Positions 41,535 to 50,580 of a stretch of DNA of 64,000 nt are shown here, piece after piece. The notes below the pieces were generated by a model that saw only the letters and a list, made by a program, of their open reading frames with translations, was not told the origin of the DNA and searched no databases. This DNA comes from Bog-756 sp963753905 (GTDB lineage: Bacteria > Actinomycetota > Acidimicrobiia > Acidimicrobiales > RAAP-2): positions 2,914,001-2,978,000 of the forward strand of contig CAVWDZ010000001.1 in the NCBI GenBank assembly GCA_963753905.1. Reading direction: 5' to 3'. The first letter of the stretch is position 1. Each line of letters begins with the position of its first letter. Made by a program: the position numbers and the translations under genes.

Positions 41535-42449
41535 ATGAATCAGTCCGTCCAGCCTCACAGCGGCCCTGAGACGGCCGGCCACTCGGCACCCCTCGTCGGC
41601 ATCCGAGAGCGGAAGGCGTGGGCCGTCAACGGATGGCTCGGTGTCGTCCTCGTCGCCGGTTGTGGCGTCGCTGCAGGCTTCATTGCCGTGAGTTCCGCAG
41701 CAAAGGGCCTCACCATCGTTCCTATCGTGGTGGCCGTAGTCATCCTGTCCTCACTGGTCATCGTGCAACCCGGTCAGACCCGCGTCGTGCGGTTTTTCGG
41801 CAGCTATATCGGCACTGTGCGTCGCACTGGCCTGTCATGGATCGTGCCCCTTGCTGACCGGCGGAATATCAGTATTAGGGTCAGGAACTTCGAGACGAGC
41901 CACTTGAAGGTCAACGATGCCGACGGAAATCCCGTAGAGATTGCCGCCATTGTCGTTTGGCAGGTTGCAGATACCGCGCGTGCTCTTTATGCCGTCGAGG
42001 ACTATCTCAATTTCGTGCGCGTTCAGGCCGAGTCAGCGCTACGGCACGTGGCGACCACACATCCATACGACAACCCCACCGAGGACGGCCTGTCGCTGCG
42101 AGGCTCGACCGAGATCGTCGCCGGCGAGCTCTCAGAGGAGGTGGCTCAACGGGTCAGCATCGCTGGGGTCGAGATCGTCGAGGTCCGCATCAGCCATCTT
42201 GCCTACGCCTCAGAGATCGCCCAAGCCATGCTGCGCCGGCAACAGGCCAACGCTGTGGTCGCGGCACGCTCCCGTATTGTCGATGGCGCGGTGGGAATGG
42301 TCGAAATGGCACTCGATCGGCTGAGTGAACGCGGGATCGTCGACCTCGACGAGGAACGCAAAGCGGCGATGGCGAGCAATTTGATGGTTGTTCTCTGCGG
42401 TGATCAGCCAGCTTCACCCGTCGTCAACACCGGGACGCTCTACTCGTAG
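41535..42449 (+). CDS. SPFH (stomatin/prohibitin-like) membrane protein
   Basis: 304 residues. Two adjacent hydrophobic segments (about 35-55 and 58-78) lead to a Band-7/SPFH domain: VQPGQTRVVRFFGSYIGTVR, GLSWIVPLADRRNIS, VRNFETSHLKVNDADGNPVE and the later AMLRRQQANAVVAAR. SPFH proteins form oligomeric membrane scaffolds. GGGAGG lies 5 nt before ATG 41535. The next gene, 3 bp downstream, is a small ribbon-helix-helix protein, and the pair is preceded by the palindrome at 41479-41505. Confidence 0.88.
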   Translation: MNQSVQPHSGPETAGHSAPLVGIRERKAWAVNGWLGVVLVAGCGVAAGFIAVSSAAKGLTIVPIVVAVVILSSLVIVQPGQTRVVRFFGSYIGTVRRTGLSWIVPLADRRNISIRVRNFETSHLKVNDADGNPVEIAAIVVWQVADTARALYAVEDYLNFVRVQAESALRHVATTHPYDNPTEDGLSLRGSTEIVAGELSEEVAQRVSIAGVEIVEVRISHLAYASEIAQAMLRRQQANAVVAARSRIVDGAVGMVEMALDRLSERGIVDLDEERKAAMASNLMVVLCGDQPASPVVNTGTLYS

Positions 42450-42452
42450 TCC

Positions 42453-42653
42453 GTGAGCGACCGCAAGCAGATACTGCTGCGAATTGATCCAACCGTCCAC
42501 GACGCGCTGGCCAAATGGGCAGCCGACGATCTCCGCAGTCTCAATGCCCACATCGAAATGCTACTGAGGCGAGCGCTCGACGATGCCGGCCGCATGCCAG
42601 AGAAGGCGGCGCCGATGCCGAAGCGGGGCCGACCACCCATTGATGGATCATAA
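42453..42653 (+). CDS. Small ribbon-helix-helix (Arc-like) protein
   Basis: 66 residues. QILLRIDPTVHDALAKWA gives the beta-strand and first helix, and DDLRSLNAHIEMLLRRAL the second helix, of an Arc/MetJ-type DNA-binding fold. The tail is basic and Pro-rich (KRGRPP). It starts with GTG 42453, 3 bp after the SPFH stop. It probably autoregulates the pair through the upstream palindrome. The 3' end overlaps the convergent VOC gene by 6 bp. Confidence 0.8.
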   Translation: MSDRKQILLRIDPTVHDALAKWAADDLRSLNAHIEMLLRRALDDAGRMPEKAAPMPKRGRPPIDGS

Positions 42654-43055
42654 AGAAGGTCGCAACGACGCCTCCGGCAATATCGGTTCGAACAATTCGA
42701 TCGGGTTGCCAGATGGATCCTCGACCAGCGTCTGCCTCCCGCCTACCCCGGTCACGATGTCGTTACGGAAATGCGCGTCGCTCGCGCGGAGCCTCTGAAC
42801 GGTGGCATCAAGATCTGAGACCTCGATCGTGAACCGATTCCAGCCGCCGGGCTCCGGCAGCGTTCCGTCGGGCATCGCCTGACCTCCCCCGGGTCCACCA
42901 CCGGGGGCGCTGAGCACCAGACGAAGATCTCCGCGGGAGAGCATGGCAAAGGTCGGAGCGGGGTGCATCTCCTCTGTGAAGCCCAGTTGCCGGCAGTAGA
43001 ACGAAATGGCCTCATCGACGTCGTTCACGATGTAGCGGACACTCACTGTGGCCAT
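42648..43055 (-). CDS. VOC-family (glyoxalase/bleomycin-resistance-like) protein
   Basis: 135 residues, one vicinal-oxygen-chelate domain: VRYIVNDVDEAISFYCRQLG at the start, FAMLSRGDLRLVLS, and VEDPSGNPIELFEP at the end with the metal-binding Glu. Possible roles include glyoxalase, dioxygenase or antibiotic binding; none is shown. A GAGGAG site lies upstream of ATG 43055. It is divergent from the TetR gene that may control it. Confidence 0.85.
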   Translation of the reverse strand: MATVSVRYIVNDVDEAISFYCRQLGFTEEMHPAPTFAMLSRGDLRLVLSAPGGGPGGGQAMPDGTLPEPGGWNRFTIEVSDLDATVQRLRASDAHFRNDIVTGVGGRQTLVEDPSGNPIELFEPILPEASLRPSL

Positions 43056-43098
43056 CGGGATTCTCCTCGTCTCGCTCTGAGTATCTGTAGAACGTAAG

Positions 43099-43134
43099 CG
43101 TTTCGGAGCGATACGTCAACGTCTCGGAGCTATA
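43099..43134. promoter_or_regulatory. Two direct repeats between VOC and TetR genes
   Basis: CGTTTCGGAGCGATA (43099-43113) and CGTCTCGGAGCTATA (43120-43134), 21 bp (two helical turns) apart, 13 of 15 identical. Likely operator for the divergent TetR regulator. Confidence 0.55.
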
Positions 43135-43171
43135 GCCTGGCCCCCGGTCCACCGTGGAGGGTGTACAGGTC

Positions 43172-43837
43172 ATGAGCTCGGACAACCGGACGATGCCCGC
43201 CAGAGATTCGCTCGACCCCCGAGTAGAGCGATCCCGCCAGGTCATTCTCCAGGCGGCACTCGATGAGCTCGGTGAGGGTGGGTATGGGATGTTCAGAATC
43301 GAGTCCGTTGCCGCCCGCGCCGGTGTCGGCAAGTCCACGATCTATCGACACTGGCCCGACAAGCTGGCCCTGATTGCCGACGCCTTCGAGACCTTCCACG
43401 CGCAGATGGTCCCGAGCACCGAAACCGGATCGCCTCGCGAACGAATCCAGTCCTTGGTGCACCACGTCGCCGAGGTGTTCGTGGACTCGACCTTTTCGAT
43501 TTGCATCCCTGCCCTCATCGAAGGAGCGGAGCGGGACGCGCGGCTGCGGAGGTTTCACCACCAGTATGCGGCTGAACGTCGCCAAAGCCTGACCGACGTG
43601 ATCGCCGAAGGTGTTGCCGCCGGGGATTTCCGAGCCCAGCTCGACCCCGAGCTCGCCGTTCTGGCACTGCTGGGACCGATCGTCTACTGCAGGCTCATGT
43701 CCGGGCACCCGTTTGAGCCAGAACGCGCCGCCGACCTTGTCGACACCGTTCTCGGGCATCCTGACCCCCCGGTCAAGACGCCACCGGAAGTCCGAGCAGG
43801 TGTGACGGCAGGACAGAGAGGAGCTGACCGTCCCTGA
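43172..43837 (+). CDS. TetR/AcrR-family transcriptional regulator
   Basis: 221 residues from ATG 43172 (GTG 43154 is in frame). HTH: ILQAALDELGEGGYGMFRIE and SVAARAGVGKSTIYRHWPDK. The C-terminal ligand domain contains ALIEGAERDARLRRFH, as in the TetR_C_16-like group. It is divergent from the VOC gene with two direct repeats between. It overlaps the convergent MerR gene by 65 bp at the 3' end. Confidence 0.85.
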   Translation: MSSDNRTMPARDSLDPRVERSRQVILQAALDELGEGGYGMFRIESVAARAGVGKSTIYRHWPDKLALIADAFETFHAQMVPSTETGSPRERIQSLVHHVAEVFVDSTFSICIPALIEGAERDARLRRFHHQYAAERRQSLTDVIAEGVAAGDFRAQLDPELAVLALLGPIVYCRLMSGHPFEPERAADLVDTVLGHPDPPVKTPPEVRAGVTAGQRGADRP

Positions 43838-44153
43838 TATTCGGCCAACCGCCGAACATGTCTGAGAACTCATCGAGGTCGTCCTGTTCAGGGCGACGAC
43901 GAAGACCGAGAACGTCTCCGAGGGTCAATCCGGTCTCCAGTGCCGTGAACAAGGCGGCGATCGAGGCCAACGAGAACCCCTCGTGCTGAAGGCGAAGCAC
44001 CGTGCGAAGGCGATCGAGATGCTCGGCACCATAGAAGCCGGTACGACCCACGATCTGCGGCCTCGGCAGGAGCCCCTGTGTCTGAAGGGCCCGAATGTTG
44101 CGCCCGGTCGTCCCTGCCTGCCGGGCAAGTTCGTCGACGGTGACACCGCTCAC
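43773..44153 (-). CDS. MerR-family transcriptional regulator
   Basis: 126 residues. The N-terminal winged HTH reads VDELARQAGTTGRNIRALQT, then GLLPRPQIVGRTGFYGAEHL and RTVLRLQHEGFSLASIAAL. The remaining 55 residues contain no cysteine cluster, so it is not a classical metal sensor. The start is GTG 44153. It is divergent from the MaoC-like gene, 70 bp apart, and probably regulates it. Confidence 0.85.
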   Translation of the reverse strand: MSGVTVDELARQAGTTGRNIRALQTQGLLPRPQIVGRTGFYGAEHLDRLRTVLRLQHEGFSLASIAALFTALETGLTLGDVLGLRRRPEQDDLDEFSDMFGGWPNIRDGQLLSVLPSHLLGLPVAS

Positions 44154-44156
44154 GAG

Positions 44157-44190
44157 TTGACGTTAACACAGAATCATGTTACATCTAACA
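44157..44190 (+). promoter_or_regulatory. Promoter/operator between MerR and MaoC genes
   Basis: TTGACG at 44157-44162 and an inverted repeat TGTTA-CATC-TAACA at 44177-44190, in an AT-rich patch. The MerR-type arrangement (operator within the promoter) fits, but no clear -10 is assigned. Confidence 0.45.
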
Positions 44191-44223
44191 CTGACAATAT
44201 CCGAGTCCCCTCAGGAGTGGCCC

Positions 44224-45081
44224 GTGCCCCTCAATCTCGACGCAGTGGGGTCACAGTCCCAACCGGCCGTGCGCAGTTGGACCTCGACCGATTGCCTGCT
44301 CTATGCCCTCGGAGTCGGTGCCGGCTCTCTCGACCCAACCGGATCCGAGCTCGAGTTCACGACCGAGAATTCCGCCGACGTCTCCCAGCAGGTACTTCCG
44401 ACCTATGCCGCGGTCGCCGGTGCCGGAGGCACCTCACGGTCGTCGATGGGAGAGTTCGACCCAGCCATGCTCGTGCATGCCGAGCAGTCAATCGAGCTCC
44501 ACGGCCCGATCCCGACCGAAGCGACGGTCACCACCACCTCCACTCTCACCTCGATCTATGACAAAGGCTCGGGAGCACTCGTCAGCTTCAACGCGGAGTC
44601 GGTGAATGCAGAAACCGGCGGGCCGCTGTTCTCCACCCGAACGGGCCTGTTCATTCGCGGCGAAGGCGGCTTCGGAGGCGAGCGCGGACCGGCATCAGCG
44701 AAAACGCCCCTTCCCTCTCGCACAGCCGACCAGGTCGTCAGCTACGGGACTCGTCCCGATCAGGCTCTCCTCTACCGGCTCTCGGGCGATCGCAATCCTC
44801 TTCACTCCGACCCCGCATTCGCCAAACGCGCCGGCTTCGATCGTCCCATCCTCCACGGTCTCTGCACGTACGGATTCGTGGGGCGCGCCCTCCTCCACAC
44901 CCTGTGTGCATCGGATCCGGGGCGCTTCCGTTCCATGTACGGCCGATTCTCGCGACCCACTTACCCTGGTGACACGCTCACTATCTCCGTGTGGGTCGAG
45001 GGTTCCACGGCTCGCTTTCGCGCCGACAACCAACGTGGCGAGACGGTGATCGACGCGGGAATTTGCGAATTCCTGCCATGA
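44224..45081 (+). CDS. MaoC-like / hydratase-2 enoyl-CoA hydratase
   Basis: 285 residues, a double hot-dog protein. The C-terminal half holds YRLSGDRNPLHSDPAFA, an exact hydratase-2 motif with catalytic Asp and His; the N-terminal half has YALGVGAG and VLPTYAAVAG, as in (R)-specific 2-enoyl-CoA hydratases. It hydrates trans-2-enoyl-CoA. GTG 44224 is chosen because AGGAG ends 6 nt upstream; a longer frame from ATG 44176 runs through the promoter region. Confidence 0.87.
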   Translation: MPLNLDAVGSQSQPAVRSWTSTDCLLYALGVGAGSLDPTGSELEFTTENSADVSQQVLPTYAAVAGAGGTSRSSMGEFDPAMLVHAEQSIELHGPIPTEATVTTTSTLTSIYDKGSGALVSFNAESVNAETGGPLFSTRTGLFIRGEGGFGGERGPASAKTPLPSRTADQVVSYGTRPDQALLYRLSGDRNPLHSDPAFAKRAGFDRPILHGLCTYGFVGRALLHTLCASDPGRFRSMYGRFSRPTYPGDTLTISVWVEGSTARFRADNQRGETVIDAGICEFLP

Positions 45082-45173
45082 GACAAGTGCGCCATCGTGT
45101 GTGAGGGTGTCCGGCCGGAGTCTCGCCTTCCGTGGTGAGAGCCACCCATCTCCACGATCCAACCGGGTACGCA

Positions 45174-45812
45174 TCAGCCGCGTCTCACCAGAAGGTATGA
45201 CCGGTGACTTGGATGTTCAGCGCCGATCTGGGGAGCACGGTCGAGTCGGGCAGTTGGCTCCAGTCCTGCCCCAGCCAGCGCAGCGAGCTCCTCCGCCGGA
45301 TCGAGGAACCGAAAGGTCAGGTCGACGTCGTGACCCCACCACTCCGTACGGGTCCTGGCCACCCCGACCCCGCTCTCGTCGTCAAAGACATGGAAGGCGG
45401 CGATGGCATGTCCACCCGGACGGAGGACACGGGCGAACTCCGAGTAGGCGGCGTGCCGTTCGGCGGAGTCGAGGTGGATCACCGCGTAGAAGCAGATGAT
45501 GGCCTCCACGCTCGAGGACGCGAGAGGAAGGGCACCCATGTCGCCGGCCGCGGAGGGAACGTGACCCTCCCGGGTGGCCACGATGCACATCCGGGGTGAG
45601 ATGTCGACCCCGACGACCGCAACCCCGAGGCCACGCAGGTACGCCCCCACATGGCCCGGGCCGCAACCGACGTCCGCGACCGGACCTCGGCCCGCCAGTT
45701 CGGCGATGACAGCAAGCAACGCACGGTCCAGGGGCTTACTGACCAGCTCGGAGCCGAGTTCCGCGGCGTATCGCTCGGCTACAGCGTCGTAGCTACGACG
45801 CCGATCATCCAT
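45174..45812 (-). CDS. Class I SAM-dependent methyltransferase
   Basis: 212 residues. SYDAVAERYAAEL at the start, motif I VADVGCGPGHVGAYLRGLG, VVGVDISPRMCIVA, GDMGALPLASSSVEAIICFY and FARVLRPGGHAIAAFHVF are the full UbiE/COQ5-like series. ATG 45812 lies 8 bp inside the upstream GNAT gene, so the two are co-translated. The substrate is unknown. Confidence 0.87.
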   Translation of the reverse strand: MDDRRRSYDAVAERYAAELGSELVSKPLDRALLAVIAELAGRGPVADVGCGPGHVGAYLRGLGVAVVGVDISPRMCIVATREGHVPSAAGDMGALPLASSSVEAIICFYAVIHLDSAERHAAYSEFARVLRPGGHAIAAFHVFDDESGVGVARTRTEWWGHDVDLTFRFLDPAEELAALAGAGLEPTARLDRAPQIGAEHPSHRSYLLVRRG

Positions 45813-46443
45813 CGGTGCCGTCAGCCTGGAACAGACCCAGCCGCTTCCTGAGATGTTCTTCGCACGAACGCCACTCCGAATCGATGAAGGAGTACATCGC
45901 CGAGTCCCGCAGCCGTCCCTCTTCGCCCGGCGCCCACGACCGCGACCAATTCCGCAGGACGCCTTCGAAGTGTGCGCCGATCCCCTCGAGTGCCCGACGA
46001 GACCGCTCGTTGCGCGCATCCGTCTTGAGATCGACCCGAGCCACACCGAGCTGTTCGAAGGCATGCCTGACGAGGAGGAGTTTGGACTCGACGTTGATCC
46101 CGGTGCCCTGTGCGGAGGCCGCGAGCCACGTCCATCCGATCTCGACGGCGCAGGGCTCTGCCCGGTCGGGCCACGGACGGGGATCCCAGTAGGCGGTACA
46201 CCCCACTGCCCGTTCATCGGACAACCGGATCTGAGCGAAGGGAACCAGAGTGCCGGCGTCGGCCCGTTCGAACTGGGCATCCAGGTACTCCGCTATCTCC
46301 GATCCACGGGGGACCCAGGTGAAGCTGTAGGCGCTGCGATCCTCTTCTGCTGCGACCGCGAGGTCGGCCGCGTGTCGCTCTGAGAGGGGCTCCAATCGCA
46401 CCAGGAGTCCGTCAAGCGTCGGCACCTCGATCAGCAGGCTCAT
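45805..46443 (-). CDS. RimJ/RimL-type GNAT acetyltransferase
   Basis: 212 residues. LVRLEPLSERHAADLAVAA, EIGWTWLAASAQGTGINVES and DARNERSRRALEGIGAHFEG are typical of the RimJ/RimL/SerAT group, which acetylates N-termini or small amines. AGGAGGG lies a few nt before ATG 46443. It overlaps the methyltransferase gene by 8 bp. Confidence 0.85.
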   Translation of the reverse strand: MSLLIEVPTLDGLLVRLEPLSERHAADLAVAAEEDRSAYSFTWVPRGSEIAEYLDAQFERADAGTLVPFAQIRLSDERAVGCTAYWDPRPWPDRAEPCAVEIGWTWLAASAQGTGINVESKLLLVRHAFEQLGVARVDLKTDARNERSRRALEGIGAHFEGVLRNWSRSWAPGEEGRLRDSAMYSFIDSEWRSCEEHLRKRLGLFQADGTDG

Positions 46444-46639
46444 GAGCCCTCCTCATCGCACCTGGCATTGGCACCTTGCCGCGAGGCAGGTTGCCGGATC
46501 GTCACGGGGCCAGGTCCCTCGGATCCTCTGGATGAACGACAACAAGATAACGCAATTCGTCCTGCCAGCTCGCACTCGTCGACAACGTTGCAGTGACTGC
46601 GTCGACCAGCCACGTGTGGCCACCGAGGGATCACTTCTC

Positions 46640-46645
46640 TAGTCT
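46640..46645 (+). promoter_or_regulatory. -10 box of leaderless LLM transcript
   Basis: TAGTCT ends 7 nt before ATG 46653. Confidence 0.6.
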
Positions 46646-46652
46646 TCACGCA

Positions 46653-47462
46653 ATGTTTCATGCCCTCTACCTGCCACCGTTCGGGGAGCTCGCCGATCCA
46701 CGGGTGATGATGGATCTGGCGGTGGCTGCCGAGGAGGCGGGATGGCATGGCATCTTCCTCTGGGACCACATGTGGCGACCGACCAGCGCCACCCTCGACG
46801 TTGCCGACACGTGGGTCACCCTTGCCGCGATTGCCTCGGTCACTCGGCGTCTCCGACTCGGACCGACCATCACCCCGCTGTCGCGCCGTCGGCCCCACAA
46901 GGTTGCTCGCGAGGCGGTGACCCTCGATCACCTCTCCGATGGGCGACTGACCCTCGGGGTGGGTCTGGGCGTCAACACCGGCGGCGAGCTCGAGCGATTG
47001 GGGGAATGCGCAGAAGCGGTCGTTCAAGCCGAGCGACTCGACGAAGCGCTCGAGGTCATTCTCGGACTCTGGTCAGGTGATGAGATCGACCACCACGGTC
47101 GGCACTTCACAGTCGATCACGTTCGATTTCTGCCCAGGCCGGTCCAGCAGCCCCGTATCCCGATCTGGGGGGCGACCACGGGTACCGGCAGTTCGAAGCC
47201 GCTTCGCCGGGCAGCGAGACTGGACGGTCTGTTCCCGGTCAATACCACCTATGACCAGCTCGCCGAGATGCTGGACGTCGTTGCCGAGGAGCGAGGCTCC
47301 TTGGACGGCTTCGATGTGGCGATGCTCGCATTTCCGGACACCGATCTCGAGGTTCTCGAAGGAACGGGAGTCACCTGGGCGATGTGGCCACCCTACGAGG
47401 GAGAGACCTCGGCGAGCGTCCTCAGGGTTGCTCGAGCCGGGCCCGGAGCCCACAACCCGTAG
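46653..47462 (+). CDS. LLM-class flavin/F420-dependent oxidoreductase
   Basis: 269 residues of the bacterial luciferase-like TIM barrel family: MMDLAVAAEEAGWHGIFLWD near the N-terminus, ITPLSRRRPHKVAREAVTLD and GRLTLGVGLG, and PRIPIWGATTG. Many actinobacterial members use F420. The start at ATG 46653 is fixed by TAGTCT 7 nt upstream; the in-frame sequence before it has no family likeness. It is monocistronic by position. Confidence 0.87.
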   Translation: MFHALYLPPFGELADPRVMMDLAVAAEEAGWHGIFLWDHMWRPTSATLDVADTWVTLAAIASVTRRLRLGPTITPLSRRRPHKVAREAVTLDHLSDGRLTLGVGLGVNTGGELERLGECAEAVVQAERLDEALEVILGLWSGDEIDHHGRHFTVDHVRFLPRPVQQPRIPIWGATTGTGSSKPLRRAARLDGLFPVNTTYDQLAEMLDVVAEERGSLDGFDVAMLAFPDTDLEVLEGTGVTWAMWPPYEGETSASVLRVARAGPGAHNP

Positions 47463-47509
47463 CAGTCCATCCGCTTCGGTGACGACCTCCGGGTCAGCTC
47501 CCGGCAGCG

Positions 47510-48306
47510 TCACCCTCCCCGGTCGATCCTGCCGCGTAGGGCGATGAGTGCCATCGACATGCTGAGCAGCCCCAGCCCGGCGAGCGCGGCGAATCCCTCA
47601 GCGAGGATTCTCGGTTCCCACCCGGTGGTGACGAGCGAGCGCAATGCTCCCAGCAGGTACGTGATCGGATTGTAGGTAGCGATGGTCGAGAACCAACCGG
47701 TGAGAGCCTGCTTGGGGACGACGGCATCACTGAGGAAGAACAGCGGGAAGAAGACGACGAAGGAGGCACTGACAGCGGCGGGGCTACCGGTCTTCAATGC
47801 CACGGCGTACGGAAAGCCGGTGAACACCAGGCCCCAGAGGGCGGAGAACCCGACGAACGCCAGCACGCCGGGAGCGCCCGTGGAGAATCGCACCCCCACC
47901 CCGAACCCGATGGCGAGGACAGGGATGCACAGTGCCATGATCACCAGGACGTCAGCCACCATGAGTCCCAGGAGCAACGCCAGGCGCCGCACGGGCGTCA
48001 TGCAGAGGCGGTCGAAGTACCCACTTTCGATGTCGGTCACCAAACCGGGTGCTCTCGACATGCCCGTCACGGCGAAGGCAATGGCCATGGGGAGGAGAAA
48101 TGCCTTGTAGCTGAACCCGTCTGCACCCCGTTCGAGATTCTCGAGCGCTCCCAGATTGACCGTGTAGAAGAACGCAGGCACGAACACTGCGGGAAGCACC
48201 GCAGCCGGCTCCCTCGGGATCTGGCGCAACGCCCGCCCCGCCACAGTACGCACGTCACGCGCAAAGCCCGCCTCACGGCCTCTGATCGGTTCGGACCGGG
48301 TCGGGC

Positions 48307-48310
<4 letters not shown>
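47510..48310 (-). CDS. ABC-2 type permease (DrrB-like)
   Basis: 266 residues, six hydrophobic segments. GYFDRLCMTPVRRLALLLG is the conserved cytosolic motif of DrrB-like permeases. GTG 48310 overlaps the ATPase stop (GTGA). With the next protein it forms a drug- or lipid-exporting pump. Confidence 0.88.
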
Positions 48311-49321
<1,011 letters not shown>

Positions 49322-49323
<2 letters not shown>

Positions 49324-49335
49324 ACTATTCAGTAT
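49322..49335. promoter_or_regulatory. Inverted repeat over the DrrA-like promoter
   Basis: ATACT-ATTC-AGTAT between the divergent DrrA-like and TetR genes; it covers GATACT, the probable -10 of the ABC operon (7 nt from its ATG). TATTAT at 49338-49343 could be the TetR gene -10. Confidence 0.5.
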
Positions 49336-49362
49336 CTATTATCCTTGCTAGTAGCACAACCC

Positions 49363-49971
49363 ATGACCATCGAACCCCTCACCCCAGAGCGTCGGCGACA
49401 GCAGACCCGCGACTACCTGCTCCAAGCCGCGGCGCAGGTCTTCGCCGAGCGTGGGTTCCACGGGACCTCCCTCGACGAGGTCGCGGCGGTCGCCGGCTTC
49501 ACCAAGGGAGCCGTCTACTCGAACTTCAAGAACAAAGAGGACCTGTTCCTGGCGTTGCTCGAGTCCGAGTACCAACGGGAGCTCGCCAAAGTCCGAACCA
49601 CCCTCGAGACCGCAGACGGGCCCCCAGATGCCCACCTCTCGGAGTTCGTGACGCTGATCCAGGATCAATTCAATGCCTCCGGGAACTGGTCGGTGCTCTT
49701 CGAGGAGTTCTTCCTCTACGCCATGCGCAATGCCGCCGCTCGCGACAAGTTGGCCGCTCTCGACAATCTCGATGTCGACTCCCTAGCCGAGATCATCCAA
49801 GGTGAACGCGAGCGGCACCGGATCGAGATCACCGAACCGGCGAGACACGTCGCCCGGATCGTCGCCGCCCTCATGCGCGGCATCAGTATGATGCGCGCCA
49901 TCGACCCCGACGCCGTCGACGAGGCGTTCCTCGAGACCGTGATGGCCTTCGTGGCTCGGGCCATGATGTAG
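49363..49971 (+). CDS. TetR/AcrR-family transcriptional regulator
   Basis: 202 residues. HTH: YLLQAAAQVFAERGFHGTSL and EVAAVAGFTKGAVYSNFKNK. The ligand domain is of the TetR_C type with SVLFEEFFLYAMRN. ATG 49363 is chosen; the open frame extends far upstream only as an antisense shadow of the ABC gene. It is divergent from the exporter genes with a 39-bp gap, so it is likely their repressor. Confidence 0.88.
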   Translation: MTIEPLTPERRRQQTRDYLLQAAAQVFAERGFHGTSLDEVAAVAGFTKGAVYSNFKNKEDLFLALLESEYQRELAKVRTTLETADGPPDAHLSEFVTLIQDQFNASGNWSVLFEEFFLYAMRNAAARDKLAALDNLDVDSLAEIIQGERERHRIEITEPARHVARIVAALMRGISMMRAIDPDAVDEAFLETVMAFVARAMM

Positions 49972-50066
49972 GACGCTCGTTGCTCCCCGGCGCAGGCGGG
50001 ACTCAATCATCGGGGATCGATCCACGCTGCCCATAGGCCATCACGGCCCGCCGAGACGCCGAAGAC

Positions 50067-50408
50067 ATGATGGACGAGCGAGATCGCTCCGACAACAAAC
50101 ACAGCACGGACAGTGCGGAGCCGACCGAGAGCACCGACCCGAACGACCCGACCGACCCCACCGACAACGCCGAGCCGATGGACCCGATCGACAGGACCGA
50201 GTTCTTGGATCCGATGCTCAACAGCGAGTTCTCCGACCACAACGACCAGCGGCTCGACCCTGTCATTACCAAGTTCTACCTCGTCACTCGACCGGACTCC
50301 CAACCAGGGCCGAGGCTGACCTCGGGTCTTCGCGATTCTCACCGGCCGGTTCGCGGTCCGAGGACAGCTGGATGCGGGTATCCCGGCGGTGGGGAGGGCC
50401 GACGATGA
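50067..50408 (+). CDS. Possible small acidic low-complexity protein
   Basis: 113-residue frame from ATG 50067. The first 75 residues are very acidic with Asp-Pro/Thr-Asp-Pro repeats (DPNDPTDPTD), and nearly all their third codon positions are G or C, which argues for translation. The last 35 residues lose that bias, so a frameshift or a different end is possible. No clear ribosome binding site, and no family recognised. The repeated codons could also be a simple-sequence tract in non-coding DNA. Confidence 0.4.
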   Translation: MMDERDRSDNKHSTDSAEPTESTDPNDPTDPTDNAEPMDPIDRTEFLDPMLNSEFSDHNDQRLDPVITKFYLVTRPDSQPGPRLTSGLRDSHRPVRGPRTAGCGYPGGGEGRR

Positions 50409-50580
50409 CGGCGAGCGCCAAGGTGAGGGCGATGGTCGAGCCGGTCAGGGCCGACGAAACCCCGTGGGCGATGAGATCGGCCGTCGAGGCTCGGGGGATC
50501 CGGCACCAGCCGGCCCACGACCGTCGCCACCCGCCTGGCTGACCCCCCGGAACGCACGAGGGACCTGGCAGACTGCACCG

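Noticed and set aside
41535..42653. SPFH-RHH pair as a toxin-antitoxin system
   Set aside because: The RHH protein could be an antitoxin type, but the partner is a membrane SPFH protein and no toxin-like gene is adjacent.
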